DNA from: Acidobacteriota bacterium
GTDB taxonomy: Bacteria > Acidobacteriota > Blastocatellia > Pyrinomonadales > Pyrinomonadaceae
Assembly: GCA_029781855.1 (NCBI GenBank)
Contig: JAKOVX010000124.1
Coordinates: 124,001-188,000, forward strand
DNA: 64,000 bases
Reading direction: 5' to 3'
Positions 34,190-43,641 of the stretch are shown one piece after another; the first letter of the stretch is position 1; each line of letters starts with the position of its first letter. Made by a program: the position numbers and the translations under genes. The notes beneath the pieces are model-generated. The model searched no databases. It had not been told where the DNA came from and saw only the letters and a program-made list of their open reading frames with translations.

Positions 34190-34352
34190 CACCGAAGACG
34201 ACTCTCGATGGAGAAGTCGCGGGGGAACCAACGATAAAGTGATTCGTCGCCTTATCCGGGGCGAAGTAACTCGGTCAAGAGTTACGGGGGTAATCTTTCG
34301 CTCCTAGCCCGGCAGCTAACCTCGTAGGTGTGGCAAAGAAGTTATCAAGAGA
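34190..34352 (+). ncRNA. c-di-AMP riboswitch (ydaO/yuaA type), no downstream gene
   Basis: Three hallmark blocks of the ydaO/yuaA aptamer occur in order and spacing: GCGGGGGAACCAAC (34219-34232), ACGGGGGTAATCTTTC (34284-34299), and CCCGGCAGCTAACCTCGTAG (34308-34327), ending GGTGT. This motif class binds cyclic di-AMP and usually lies upstream of cell-wall or osmotic-stress genes. Here a strong promoter precedes it and a terminator follows about 85 bases later, but the next gene in the same orientation begins about 4 kb away, and the intervening DNA has no ATG-started frame before the terminator. Confidence 0.85.
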
Positions 34353-34435
34353 TTCAAGCCTTCCTGGGCGCGATTTTGAAGTGCTTCGCCTATCGCGTTT
34401 CAACAGTAAGTAGACATCCGGTCTTCTCAAAGGGA

Positions 34436-34471
34436 AAAGTTCCGTCGATTCGTCGACGGAACTTTTTTTTT
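34436..34471 (+). terminator. Strong Rho-independent terminator
   Basis: AAAGTTCCGTCGA (34436-34448) pairs perfectly with TCGACGGAACTTT (34453-34465) around a TTCG tetraloop, followed by a run of T to 34471. It ends the riboswitch transcript and may also serve the convergent M1 peptidase gene, whose stop is at 34488. Confidence 0.92.
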
Positions 34472-34487
34472 CGCGTAAGTTTACTGT

Positions 34488-36209
34488 CTATCGCAGATAC
34501 GTGATCGGCAGGATCTTGACGGTTTTCGCCGGAGCCTTGTCTTCTTCGTTCTGCTCGGTTGGGCCGACCATGACCTTCGACGGCCGTGCCGCCAACCTGA
34601 TCGAGTACGTCTCCACCCGTTTATTCGCTATCTTCTCCACCGATTCAATGCCTTTATCGGTTTTTACGTCAAACCGCAGCGGAACACGGAACACTGCCGG
34701 AACAAGCTCGTCGGCCTTCTGGGTCTGGCTGACAGTCAACCTGAGCGTCTTTGTCCTTGAATGATAGACCGATGAGATGGTGAAATGCGGTGCCCCCGAG
34801 TGATAGACCCATTGGTCGAAGAACCAACCAAGGTCCTGACCCGAAGCTTCTTCCATTGCGGCTTTGAAGTCCGTGGTCTCGACGTTCGCAAATTTATGCT
34901 TTTCGAGGTAATTGTGGATGCCTTTCCAGAATGCCTCAGTCCCGATCTGTTCGCGCAGCATATGCAGCACGACGCCGCCCTTGTTATAGGTGACGGCTGA
35001 GACGTCGAAGAGCTTGTCCACATCGCCGGCTCTGAGATTGTACAATCCGTGTCGCCGCCGGGTCACAGCGTCGTCGGCCAGGAATTCGGACGCGTCACTT
35101 TCGACCTTGCGCAGATAATCCTTACGTCCGTTGATCTTCTCGCGATAGGCGGCCTCCATATAGGTCGCGAAGCTCTCATTGAGCCACAATTCAGCCCAGT
35201 TCTTGCAGGTGACCAGATCGCCGAACCACGAATGTGCGAGCTCGTGCGAAACGAGATCGACGACGATATTCTTGCCGAATTCGAAGTCGCCGAAGAATAT
35301 TTCCGTATCGGCCATCGTGGTCGCAGTAATGTTCTCCATCCCGCCGAACTGGAATTTCGCGACGATGGTCTGATCGTATTTGTTGTACGGAAACTTCACG
35401 CCGGTCAGGCCTTCGTACACCGCGATCAGGTCCTTCGTCTTGCCGAAGGCATTGCGCGCCGTCGTTTCGCGGCCGGGATAAACGTAAAATCCGAGCGGAA
35501 TATCGCCGTATTTGTCGTCAACGCGGACATACTTGCCGATAACGAACGACACGAGATATGTCGAATGCGGCACGGGCATCTTGTAATGCCACGTCACGGT
35601 TCCGTTGCCGTTGTTGGTCTTTCCCAGCAATTCTCCGTTGCCGACCACGGTCTCGTCAGATCCTGCGGTAATGTATTCCTCGGTCGTCGCCTTGTCGCTC
35701 GGGAAATCGAATGACGGGAACCAGTGATGTGCCTCGTCGGCCTCGCCCTGGGACCAGATCTGAGCGGAATGTCCCATCTGCTGGTCGGAGTTGTCGGCAT
35801 CGACGAAATAAACGCCCTTCTTCGGCGTCGAAGTATATTTCAATTGAACTGCGACGACTTCGTCAGGACCGTAAGCCCGGTCGAGAATGACGTGAATGCT
35901 CTTCGGCGCGGTCGTGTACTTCAGGGCCGCTCCTCCATCCGCAAGCGTGACCGATGAAAACACCATATCTTCGGCGTCGAGGTCGAATTCGCGAAAGCCT
36001 CCCGCCAGCGGCTTCAGACTAACCGTTGTGTCTCCAAAAACCTGCTTTTTCGCCCGGTCGAATGACGCCCGGATCGTATAATGCTGCACGTCATAAGTTG
36101 ACGTGCGGTTAAAGTTCGGGCGTCCGGCAGGCTGGCCGTTTGCAAAAAGGGCCGCAACCAACACGATCGCGGCCGTAAAGAACGAGGAACGAATGTGTGC
36201 AAATTTCAT
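34488..36209 (-). CDS. M1-family zinc metallopeptidase (aminopeptidase)
   Basis: 573 residues with a signal peptide (SSFFTAAIVLVAALFANG). An N-terminal beta domain leads to the gluzincin core: GGMEN exopeptidase motif near residue 288, HELAHSWFGDLVTCKNWAELWLNE near 322 with the HExxH...E zinc site, and a downstream Tyr in AVTYNKGGVVLHML. It lacks the long C-terminal helical domain of E. coli PepN and ends in a short beta segment, like secreted M1 peptidases of this size. It probably trims peptides in the periplasm or outside. The S9 gene lies 12 bp upstream, so the two likely form an operon. Confidence 0.92.
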   Translation of the reverse strand: MKFAHIRSSFFTAAIVLVAALFANGQPAGRPNFNRTSTYDVQHYTIRASFDRAKKQVFGDTTVSLKPLAGGFREFDLDAEDMVFSSVTLADGGAALKYTTAPKSIHVILDRAYGPDEVVAVQLKYTSTPKKGVYFVDADNSDQQMGHSAQIWSQGEADEAHHWFPSFDFPSDKATTEEYITAGSDETVVGNGELLGKTNNGNGTVTWHYKMPVPHSTYLVSFVIGKYVRVDDKYGDIPLGFYVYPGRETTARNAFGKTKDLIAVYEGLTGVKFPYNKYDQTIVAKFQFGGMENITATTMADTEIFFGDFEFGKNIVVDLVSHELAHSWFGDLVTCKNWAELWLNESFATYMEAAYREKINGRKDYLRKVESDASEFLADDAVTRRRHGLYNLRAGDVDKLFDVSAVTYNKGGVVLHMLREQIGTEAFWKGIHNYLEKHKFANVETTDFKAAMEEASGQDLGWFFDQWVYHSGAPHFTISSVYHSRTKTLRLTVSQTQKADELVPAVFRVPLRFDVKTDKGIESVEKIANKRVETYSIRLAARPSKVMVGPTEQNEEDKAPAKTVKILPITYLR

Positions 36210-36221
36210 AGATTTCGGAGC

Positions 36222-38267
36222 TTACTGTTTGAGATATTTACCGAACCAGTCAAGGACGTTATTGTACCAAAATTCCGAATTCTGTGGCTTCAGGATCCAG
36301 TGGCCCTCGTCCGGGAAAATGATCAATTTCGACGGTACATTCTTGAGCTGCAGCGTCGTGTAAAGCTGCAGGTCCTGATCGACCGGCACTCGATAATCCA
36401 GTTCGCCGCCGGTGACTAATGTCGGCGTGTTGAAATTCTTCGCAAACTTATTCGGCGACCATTTGTTGTAGAGCAGTGAATTCTCCCACGGAAAGCCCTT
36501 GAATTCCCAGTTGACGAACCAAAGCTCCTCGGTGGCGGTTGCCATGCTTTCAAGGTTGTATACGCCCGCGTGGGACACGAATGCCTTGAACTTGAACCGC
36601 GGATCGTTATTGTGGCCCAACAGCCAGTCGACCATGTATCCGCCGTAGCTCGCACCGGCTGCGCCGATCCTGCTCTTATCCACGAAGGGCATTTTCGCGA
36701 CAGTGGCGACGCCGTTCGTGATGTCGACAAAAGCCTTGCCGCCCCAGTCGCCCGAGATGTCGTTGACGAATTTCTGCCCGTAGCCGGTCGATCCGCGTGG
36801 GTTCGGCATAAATACGACGTAACCGGCATTTGCAAAGATCTGCGGGTTCCAGCGATAGCCCCAGTTGTCGCTCCAGGCACCCTGCGGGCCGCCGTGGATC
36901 AGGACGATCAACGGATATTTCTTCCCGGCTTCGAAGTTTGCCGGCTTGAGCAAAAATCCGTGTATCTTATGGTTAAGGGCACCTATCCACTCGACATCCT
37001 CGGCTTTTCGCAGCTCGTACGCCTTCATTGTGTCGGCGTTGACCGTCGTCAGCGGCACGAGGCCCGTGCCGTCTGTGTTGATCTTGTAAATATTCGCCGG
37101 TGATTGCATCGAACTCCACGAAAATACAAGGGTCTTGCCGTCAGGAGAGATGTTGAGGCTGTTGGATGAGCCTACGTCCGCGACCTGTTTAACAAATGTG
37201 GCGATCTTCAACCGAAAGTCGGGCTCCACCGGCACGGTGAATATCGGCGAATGGCCGCGTTGGCCGGCGATGAAATAGATCGTCTTGCTGTCGTTCGAAA
37301 CGACCATCTCATCGACCTGCTGGTCAAAGCCGCGGGTCAATTCGACGATCTCGCCGTTCGCCGGGTTATAGCGCATTATTCGCCAGCGGTCGGCCTCGAA
37401 TTTGGGCGTTGCCTGCGAACGGAAAAGCAGGTATTTGCCGTCCGGCGTGAACACCGGCGAAGCGTCGTATCCGTTCATTCCGGCGGTTATATTCTTTGCC
37501 TCGCCGCCGTTTACGGACATGATGAAAATATCGCTGTTAGTGGACGTCGCCTCCACCTTGTCGAGATTCCGAAGAAAAACGATTTGCGATCCATCCGGCG
37601 AAAATGCATAATCGACGCCGCTCGCTGCCGCATACGGGGGCGAGTCGAAGTCTCCAGGCGTCATATCGCGTGCCACGCCGCCTCTTGCCGGAACGACGAA
37701 GACGTGTGACCGCTTGCGGTCGCGCCATTCGACCCAGTGCTTGAATAGCAGTCGGTCCGTAACGTGGGCCTGCATCTTGCTCTTTTCCAGTCGCTCGTCT
37801 TCGGCCTTATTACATTCGTCCGTCTTGCACGATGGATAGACGTCCGAGCCGAATGCGATGAATTTGCCGTCCGGCGACCATACGGGCCCGCCGGCTCCCG
37901 TTGAGATCTTTGTCACCTGGTCGCGGTCGCTGCCATCCGGTTTCATCGTCCAGATCTGGCCGCCGGTCGTGAATGCGAGCCTCTTACCGTCTGGCGACCA
38001 ACGAGGACTACTGCTCGACGAAGTGCCATTGGTGATCTGCCGCTGGTTCGAGCCGTCGACCGACATCGTGAAGATCTGGGTCAGCGTTTTATTTGCATCT
38101 TTGTTGACAACACCGATCGTAAAGGCGACGGTCCGCCCATCGGGCGACAACTGTGGATCCGAAACGCGTTTTACGTTAATGAGGTCATTGATAGTGAACG
38201 TATGCTGCGGAAAGACAACTAACGCGGCACAGACGAGAAATAAGACCGAAAAGACAATTCGCTTCAT
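36222..38267 (-). CDS. S9-family prolyl-oligopeptidase-like peptidase
   Basis: 681 residues with a signal peptide (MKRIVFSVLFLVCAALVVF). Residues about 35-390 form a WD40/TolB-like propeller with repeated (S/T)PDGK motifs (LSPDGRTVAFT, SPDGKRLAFT, FTPDGKYLLFR). The alpha/beta-hydrolase domain has nucleophile Ser in GASYGGY near residue 540, Asp in GELDYRVP near 617 and His in DEGHW near 653. HGGPQGAWSDNWGYRWN shapes the oxyanion region. It should cleave short peptides, possibly dipeptidyl units, outside the cytoplasm. The start at 38267 opens the signal peptide; the ORF from 38363 overlaps the divergent M28 promoter. Confidence 0.93.
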   Translation of the reverse strand: MKRIVFSVLFLVCAALVVFPQHTFTINDLINVKRVSDPQLSPDGRTVAFTIGVVNKDANKTLTQIFTMSVDGSNQRQITNGTSSSSSPRWSPDGKRLAFTTGGQIWTMKPDGSDRDQVTKISTGAGGPVWSPDGKFIAFGSDVYPSCKTDECNKAEDERLEKSKMQAHVTDRLLFKHWVEWRDRKRSHVFVVPARGGVARDMTPGDFDSPPYAAASGVDYAFSPDGSQIVFLRNLDKVEATSTNSDIFIMSVNGGEAKNITAGMNGYDASPVFTPDGKYLLFRSQATPKFEADRWRIMRYNPANGEIVELTRGFDQQVDEMVVSNDSKTIYFIAGQRGHSPIFTVPVEPDFRLKIATFVKQVADVGSSNSLNISPDGKTLVFSWSSMQSPANIYKINTDGTGLVPLTTVNADTMKAYELRKAEDVEWIGALNHKIHGFLLKPANFEAGKKYPLIVLIHGGPQGAWSDNWGYRWNPQIFANAGYVVFMPNPRGSTGYGQKFVNDISGDWGGKAFVDITNGVATVAKMPFVDKSRIGAAGASYGGYMVDWLLGHNNDPRFKFKAFVSHAGVYNLESMATATEELWFVNWEFKGFPWENSLLYNKWSPNKFAKNFNTPTLVTGGELDYRVPVDQDLQLYTTLQLKNVPSKLIIFPDEGHWILKPQNSEFWYNNVLDWFGKYLKQ

Positions 38268-38353
38268 AGGTTTGACACTTCCTTGGATGACGAGATTGCC
38301 ATCATTATTGCACAGAATTTTGCAAGATTCATCGCTTCCGTTAAGATGGCTTA

Positions 38354-39787
38354 ATGAGAGCATATTTACTTTCGGCGCTTTTGTTTGTGACCGCTGTCAC
38401 CGCCTTTGGCCAGGCTCCGGCAGCCAAGCCGACACCCGAACTCTATTCCACCGCGACGATCAGCGAAATGCGTCAACTTCAGAAGGCGGCAACGGCGAGC
38501 GATTACGCGTATCGCCAGGTCGGATATCTGTCGAATAACATCGGCCCGCGGCTCTCCGGCTCGGCTCAGGCTGAACGTGCGGTCGAGTATGTGGCCGATG
38601 AAATGCGGGCGCTTGGTCTCGATGTGCGTCTTCAGAAGTGCATGGTCCCGCATTGGGTCCGTGGCGAGGAGCACGGTGAACTTATCGAATTTCCCGGCAT
38701 GGCACCGGGTACGACGCAAAAGGTCGTCCTGACCGCACTAGGCGGCAGTATCGCGACGCCAGCCGACGGCCTGACGGCCGATATCGTCGTTGTCAACAAT
38801 TTTGAGGAGCTCAACGCACTCGGCCGTGATAAGGTCGCCGGGAAGATCGTCCTTTTCAATTATAAATTCGACCGCGCAATGGCCGCGTCCGGTTTTGGGC
38901 TGGCAGCTTACCGAGACGCGGTGGCGTACAGATTCGCCGGTGCGATGGCAGCCGCACGTCTCGGAGCCGTTGCCGTTCTCGTTCGTTCCGCCGGCGGCTC
39001 GCAGAATCGCCTTGCTCATACGGGTGCAATGGGATATACCGACGGAGTGACGAAGATACCGGGCGCCGCCGTCTCGTTCGAGGACGCCGAGACCATCGCC
39101 TGGCTCGCGAAAATGGGTAAGGTTCGCATCAAACTGACGTTAACGCCGCAGACCCTGCCCGATGCTGTCAGCTACAACGTCATAGCCGACCTGAAGGGAA
39201 GCGAAAAGCCTGACGAGGTCGTCATTGTTTCCGGCCACCTCGACTCGTGGGATCTCGGACGCGGAGCGATCGACGACGGAGCCGGTGTCGCCGTTTCGAT
39301 GCAGGTGCCGTTTCTCCTGAAATTGTTGAGCCTGAAACCGAAGCGGACCATCCGCTTCATCGCGTGGATGAATGAGGAGAACGGCGGCCGCGGCGGCGCT
39401 GCGTATGCCGAGGAGCAGAAGGCAAATTTCGGCAAACATTTTGCCGCGATCGAGGCCGACCTTGGAGCTTCGCACCCGCTCGGGTTTCTATTTGCCGGAA
39501 AGCAAGATGCTCTCGCATACTTTGCACCGATCTCCGAGATCCTCAAGTCCCAGGGAGCCGGATTGTCTCGTGTCGAGGAAGAGGTCGGTTCGGATGTCGG
39601 CCCGCTCACCGCGGTCGGCGTCCCATCGTTCGCGCCGTGGTTCGACGAGCGGACGTATTTCAATTATCACCACACGGCCGCGGACACGTTCGATAAGATC
39701 AATCCGAAGGAGCTAGCCGATGTCGGTTCGGTGGTCGCGGTGCTTGCCTACGGCCTTGCGAACCTCGAGCAGCCGCTGCCAAGGTAA
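38354..39787 (+). CDS. M28-family zinc aminopeptidase with PA domain
   Basis: 477 residues with a signal peptide (MRAYLLSALLFVTAVTAFG). A protease-associated (PA) domain spans about residues 110-240. The M28 core begins at SGHLDSWDLGRGAIDDGAG near 292, giving zinc ligands His and Asp, followed by the catalytic Glu in WMNEENGGRGG, a further Asp (AIEADLGASHPLG) and the last His in YHHTAADTFDKINP. It would remove N-terminal residues from peptides in the periplasm. It is divergent from the S9 gene with about 86 bp between, and forms part of a cluster of secreted peptidases. Confidence 0.93.
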   Translation: MRAYLLSALLFVTAVTAFGQAPAAKPTPELYSTATISEMRQLQKAATASDYAYRQVGYLSNNIGPRLSGSAQAERAVEYVADEMRALGLDVRLQKCMVPHWVRGEEHGELIEFPGMAPGTTQKVVLTALGGSIATPADGLTADIVVVNNFEELNALGRDKVAGKIVLFNYKFDRAMAASGFGLAAYRDAVAYRFAGAMAAARLGAVAVLVRSAGGSQNRLAHTGAMGYTDGVTKIPGAAVSFEDAETIAWLAKMGKVRIKLTLTPQTLPDAVSYNVIADLKGSEKPDEVVIVSGHLDSWDLGRGAIDDGAGVAVSMQVPFLLKLLSLKPKRTIRFIAWMNEENGGRGGAAYAEEQKANFGKHFAAIEADLGASHPLGFLFAGKQDALAYFAPISEILKSQGAGLSRVEEEVGSDVGPLTAVGVPSFAPWFDERTYFNYHHTAADTFDKINPKELADVGSVVAVLAYGLANLEQPLPR

Positions 39788-39864
39788 TTTCCGAGTCCGC
39801 GTTTCCGATTGTGACGATCGTGTGTAATTTGTTAACCTAACTGTTTGGTATTGAGAGACGCTTT

Positions 39865-40029
39865 ATGAACAGACCGCCGCCTTATTTTCCGCAAAACCAG
39901 CTTTCACCGCCGGATGAGAACCGCTACAAGAAATTCAAGTTTGTTGTCGCGGGCCTGATCCTCGCGTTTCTGGCGATCATCGCCGGCATCGGCGTCGGCA
40001 TCTATTATCTGATCCGAATGTTCTTCTAA
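39865..40029 (+). CDS. Small single-helix membrane protein
   Basis: 54 residues: a Pro/Gln-rich N-terminus (MNRPPPYFPQNQLSPP), a basic stretch (YKKFKF), one transmembrane helix (VVAGLILAFLAIIAGIGVGIYYLI) and a short RMFF tail. It has GAGAG-like sequence before the ATG, and a terminator 20 bp after its stop, which support expression. Conserved family unknown; the size suits a small membrane accessory protein. Confidence 0.6.
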   Translation: MNRPPPYFPQNQLSPPDENRYKKFKFVVAGLILAFLAIIAGIGVGIYYLIRMFF

Positions 40030-40049
40030 ATTCGTTTCAACCTAAAAAG

Positions 40050-40080
40050 AAAAGCACGGCTCTTTCGGGCCGTGCTTTTT
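40050..40080. terminator. Rho-independent terminator
   Basis: AAAAGCACGGC (40050-40060) pairs with GCCGTGCTTTT (40069-40079) followed by T. The A-run on the other side lets it act for both the small membrane gene and the convergent S41 peptidase gene. Confidence 0.88.
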
Positions 40081-40105
40081 GTTTACGTTGTTAGGTAGCC
40101 GATCG

Positions 40106-41836
40106 TTAGTTCGAGGGCATTTTGGCATTCGACGTCGCCGAGTTTGCTTTGAAACCTTCCGCCGCCAAGGCTTTCGCCTGCGGGAGCAGTTCGATCGCTT
40201 TTTGCAGCTGATCGTCGTAGTCGTTAAATACCTGATTCGCCGTCTCCGCTCCGTAGGCCGCAGTCACGAGTTCGGTCCGAAGGGCACGCTCGACAAATTC
40301 ACGTTCATGATCGATCTGAACCGGAGCGTACTTGTACTTTGTGGTTGCGTACTTCTTGAACGCGGCAAATACCGGCTCCGTGATCGGGAAGTCGGACTTG
40401 CGCAAATCGTAGTCGTACGTTATCGGTTTCAACACCTTGTAAGCGTCGAATCCCGGAACTTTTCCGGCGACCAGGTCCATCGCAAACGCGAATACAGGAT
40501 TAGCGAGTTTTGCCTGGAAACGTGCCCGTTCGATCGGGATCGTTCGCGGTTTTACAACCACATCCGGATTTATTCCGCCGCCGCTGTATACCGCACGTCC
40601 GGCATCTGTTTTGCTTTCGGGCCCGGTCGGCTTGGGGTCGTCCGCCGATTCGTCGCGGAAACTGCCGCCCTCGGTGTAATAGTTGTACAGATCGCCATTC
40701 GAATAGTCGCGCTGGATCAGGCGACCGGCCGGCGTTTCGTATTTCGCGATCGTCAGCAGCAGCATCGAACCGTAATCAAGCTGAAACGGATTCTGCACGA
40801 GGCCTTTGCCGAAGGTGTTCTCACCGACGATCAACGCACGATCATGGTCCTGCATCGCACCCGCGAGGATCTCCGACGCCGAGGCTGTGTTCCGGTTGAC
40901 CAATATCACGACCGGCGAACGATCCGGTGCCGGATTTTCAGCCCGGTACGGAACGGTCACGCCGTCGATACGGCCCTTTTGGGTAAATACGGTTTGTCCG
41001 TCCTGCAGGAATGAATTTGCGACGCGATACGCCTGACTGACGAGGCCGCCGCCATTGTTCCTGAGATCGAGGACGAGCTGCTGCATTCCCTGGGCCTTGA
41101 GTGAACGGAATCCGGCGGCAAATTCCGCATAAGTCGTCTGATTGAACCCGCCGTTCATGTTCATGTAACCGACGCCGGGTTTGATCATGTAGATCTCACT
41201 GATCGACGGCTGCGAGACAGCATCACGGATAATGTCGATGGTTTCGCGTTTTCCGGTGCCGAGTCGTTCGACAACGAGCTTTGCTTCGGTTCCACGCGGG
41301 CCGCGAAGAAAATTGCGGACGTCCGAGAACGGTTTTCCAAGCATCGACTGGCCGTTTACCGACACGATCTTGTCGCCGTAGCGGAGTCCCGCACGATTAG
41401 CCGGTGCACCGTCGAATGTGGCCTTGATATAGGTCGCTACCACATTGCCCTTTTCATCCGTCAGATCGCCGATCGTGGCACCGATCCCGAAGTAACGCGA
41501 GCTTTGATCTGTCTTGAATTGCTCAAACTCCTTCGCGTCGAAATAGTTCGAGTGCGGATCGAGCGTGTGCAGCATCGAATCGATCGACGTCTTGAACAGA
41601 TCGTTGTAATTTATCGACTTTTGGCCGGCGTAATTGTTCTGGATGACCGTAAGGGCTTCGGAAATATCTTTCTCGATATCCTCGACCCTGACGGCCTTCT
41701 TCGGAGTGGAATCGACCTTTTCGTCAGCATGAGAAACGACCTTACTTACAGCGGTGGACGTTTTCTGTCCGAACCCAACCGTAAATAGAACTAGAACGAA
41801 TGATAGCGTTAGAAAAGCGTTAAATCGTTGCTTCAC
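40106..41836 (-). CDS. C-terminal processing peptidase, S41 family (active)
   Basis: 576 residues with a signal peptide (LTLSFVLVLFTVGFG). An N-terminal helical domain (about 50-110, LFKTSIDSMLHTLDPHSNYFD), a PDZ domain (about 125-210, FDGAPANRAGLRYGDKIVSVNG) and an S41 core with catalytic Ser in NTASASEILAGA near residue 320 and Lys in FGKGLVQ 25 residues later. Both catalytic residues are intact, unlike the paralogue at 25882. A long C-terminal helical extension (about 430-576) is typical of Prc/CtpB-like members. It trims C-termini of periplasmic proteins. Confidence 0.93.
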   Translation of the reverse strand: MKQRFNAFLTLSFVLVLFTVGFGQKTSTAVSKVVSHADEKVDSTPKKAVRVEDIEKDISEALTVIQNNYAGQKSINYNDLFKTSIDSMLHTLDPHSNYFDAKEFEQFKTDQSSRYFGIGATIGDLTDEKGNVVATYIKATFDGAPANRAGLRYGDKIVSVNGQSMLGKPFSDVRNFLRGPRGTEAKLVVERLGTGKRETIDIIRDAVSQPSISEIYMIKPGVGYMNMNGGFNQTTYAEFAAGFRSLKAQGMQQLVLDLRNNGGGLVSQAYRVANSFLQDGQTVFTQKGRIDGVTVPYRAENPAPDRSPVVILVNRNTASASEILAGAMQDHDRALIVGENTFGKGLVQNPFQLDYGSMLLLTIAKYETPAGRLIQRDYSNGDLYNYYTEGGSFRDESADDPKPTGPESKTDAGRAVYSGGGINPDVVVKPRTIPIERARFQAKLANPVFAFAMDLVAGKVPGFDAYKVLKPITYDYDLRKSDFPITEPVFAAFKKYATTKYKYAPVQIDHEREFVERALRTELVTAAYGAETANQVFNDYDDQLQKAIELLPQAKALAAEGFKANSATSNAKMPSN

Positions 41837-42125
41837 TTATAATTAACCCCCGGAGTGTGTGCGTCGGCCGCGTGTCATGTAGCTCCAAAAAGAATAACAT
41901 CCATTTGAGGAAAAAGCGACAGTTTTAGTTGCCTTGCTAAATTCAGATTTGGAATTGAAATGTCCTTTACTTTTGCACTGTCTGGTTTTAGGTTAGACTC
42001 ACAAAAGCGTCATTAGCCGTTCTTTCCCGTCGTAACAAATTATTAAACGCACGGGCGGAAATTTAGTTTGGTTATTTGCCGATGAACGCACTGCATTAGA
42101 TATCGCTCGCGATTTTCCTTTTCCA

Positions 42126-43160
42126 ATGGGCAAGCTTTTAACCGTTGACGGTCTTCGAACCCACTTTCCGACCCGTGCCGGGCTTGTTCGGGCGGTGGAT
42201 GGCGTGAGCTTTGAGATAGGAGAGGGCGAGCTGCTTGGGCTCGTCGGGGAATCGGGCTGCGGCAAGTCGATCACTGCGCTTTCGATAATTCGGCTCATTT
42301 CGCCGCCGGGAAAGATCGTCGGCGGCTCGATCCAATTTAAGGGCGAGGAGCTGACGACGGCGTCCGAGGACCGGCTGCGGGCGATACGCGGAAACGACAT
42401 CGGAATGATCTTTCAGGACCCGATGACGTCGCTCAATCCGGTATTCACGGTCGGCGAACAGATCGCCGAGGCCCTCAGGCTGCACCGCAAACTTGACCGG
42501 AAACAGGCGTGGCAAGCCGCGATCGACGCGATGCACGAGGTCGCCATACCGGCTCCCGAGCGACGTGCGAACGACTATCCGCATCAGCTTTCGGGCGGTA
42601 TGCGGCAGCGTGTCATGATCGCGATGGCTCTCGCTTGTGACCCCGAGTTGCTCATCGCCGACGAGCCGACAACCGCACTTGATGTCACGATCCAGGCACA
42701 GATCCTCGAGCTGCTCGACGGATTGCGAAGAACACGCAAGCTTGCCGTCCTTCTCATCACGCACGACCTCGGGGTCGTCGCCGAGGTCGCCGACCGGGTT
42801 TGCGTGATGTACACCGGCAAGATCGTCGAGGAATCAGGCGTTGACGAGATATTTTCCGACCCTAAACACCCATACACGCAAGGCCTGCTCAAGTCGGTGC
42901 CGAAACTGCACGAGACCGGCTCGGCTAAGACCGAACGGCTCCAAACGATCGACGGAACGGTCCCGAGCCCGACCGATCTGCCTGCCGGCTGCCATTTCGC
43001 ACCGCGGTGCGAGTTTCGGATGGACATGTGCGTGAGAGGTGAGATCCCGCTTATCGAGCTGCCGGATGGGGTAAATGTTAGATGTGTTTTATATGACAAA
43101 GCACGTAAATTCGCGATCGGCCGCGAACGCAGTCTATCTGCGGCGGCCGACCAAGGATGA
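42126..43160 (+). CDS. dppD: Oligopeptide ABC transporter ATP-binding protein (DppD/OppD type)
   Basis: 344 residues. ABC motifs: Walker A GESGCGKS, Q-loop IFQDPMTSLNP (diagnostic of the Dpp/Opp family), signature LSGGMRQR, Walker B LLIADEPTTALD and H-loop LITHDLG. The C-terminus has the Opp/Dpp extension with the Cys cluster CHFAPRCEFRMDMC that binds a [4Fe-4S] cluster. It energises peptide uptake with DppF, encoded 481 bp downstream. No permease or binding protein lies nearby, so the membrane partners must be elsewhere. Its 3' end overlaps the acetyltransferase gene. Confidence 0.93.
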   Translation: MGKLLTVDGLRTHFPTRAGLVRAVDGVSFEIGEGELLGLVGESGCGKSITALSIIRLISPPGKIVGGSIQFKGEELTTASEDRLRAIRGNDIGMIFQDPMTSLNPVFTVGEQIAEALRLHRKLDRKQAWQAAIDAMHEVAIPAPERRANDYPHQLSGGMRQRVMIAMALACDPELLIADEPTTALDVTIQAQILELLDGLRRTRKLAVLLITHDLGVVAEVADRVCVMYTGKIVEESGVDEIFSDPKHPYTQGLLKSVPKLHETGSAKTERLQTIDGTVPSPTDLPAGCHFAPRCEFRMDMCVRGEIPLIELPDGVNVRCVLYDKARKFAIGRERSLSAAADQG

Positions 43161-43641
43161 TTTCGATGAATTGATGCGGCTTTACAGCAGCAGTAAGAAA
43201 CACCTGCGCGGTCTCGCTAACCCGCCGGTTGACCATCAGGGGTTTACGCGATGGCTTGCAACGAACGATCTGGATACGAATGAGAGTTTTCTGATTTGCG
43301 TTAAGAATGATGACGCGATCGCCGGCACCATCGGGCTGTCGCAGATCTTTCGTAGAGGGTTTCAGAATGCGTATTTGGGCTATCTTTTAGGCGCAGGATT
43401 CGTCGGCAAGGGCTATATGACCGAAGCGGTCAGCAAGATGCTCAGGTTAGCGTTCGTCGACCTCAGGCTACATCGCATTGAGGCGAATGTTCAGCCCGAT
43501 AATCTGCCGTCCATCGGTGTGTTGGTGCGAAACGGCTTTACGAAAGAGGGCTTTTCGCGGAAATATCTCAAGATCGGCGGACGGTGGCGAGATCATGAAC
43601 GCTGGGCGATCATCAGGGAAGATTGGGAACGTAAAAGGTAA
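43093..43641 (+). CDS. GNAT acetyltransferase, RimJ-like
   Basis: About 182 residues. RimJ/RimL-type GNAT features: VYLRRPTKDDFDELMRLY at the start, GTIGLSQIFRRGFQNAYLGYLLG, GKGYMTEAVSKMLRLAF (acetyl-CoA loop) and ANVQPDNLPSIGVLVRNGFTKEG, ending DHERWAIIREDW. Such enzymes acetylate protein N-termini or small amines. It overlaps the end of dppD by 68 bp and abuts dppF (stop then ATG with no gap), an insertion-like arrangement inside a transporter ATPase pair. A start at 43075 is possible but adds residues that only fit the dppD frame. Confidence 0.82.
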   Translation: MTKHVNSRSAANAVYLRRPTKDDFDELMRLYSSSKKHLRGLANPPVDHQGFTRWLATNDLDTNESFLICVKNDDAIAGTIGLSQIFRRGFQNAYLGYLLGAGFVGKGYMTEAVSKMLRLAFVDLRLHRIEANVQPDNLPSIGVLVRNGFTKEGFSRKYLKIGGRWRDHERWAIIREDWERKR

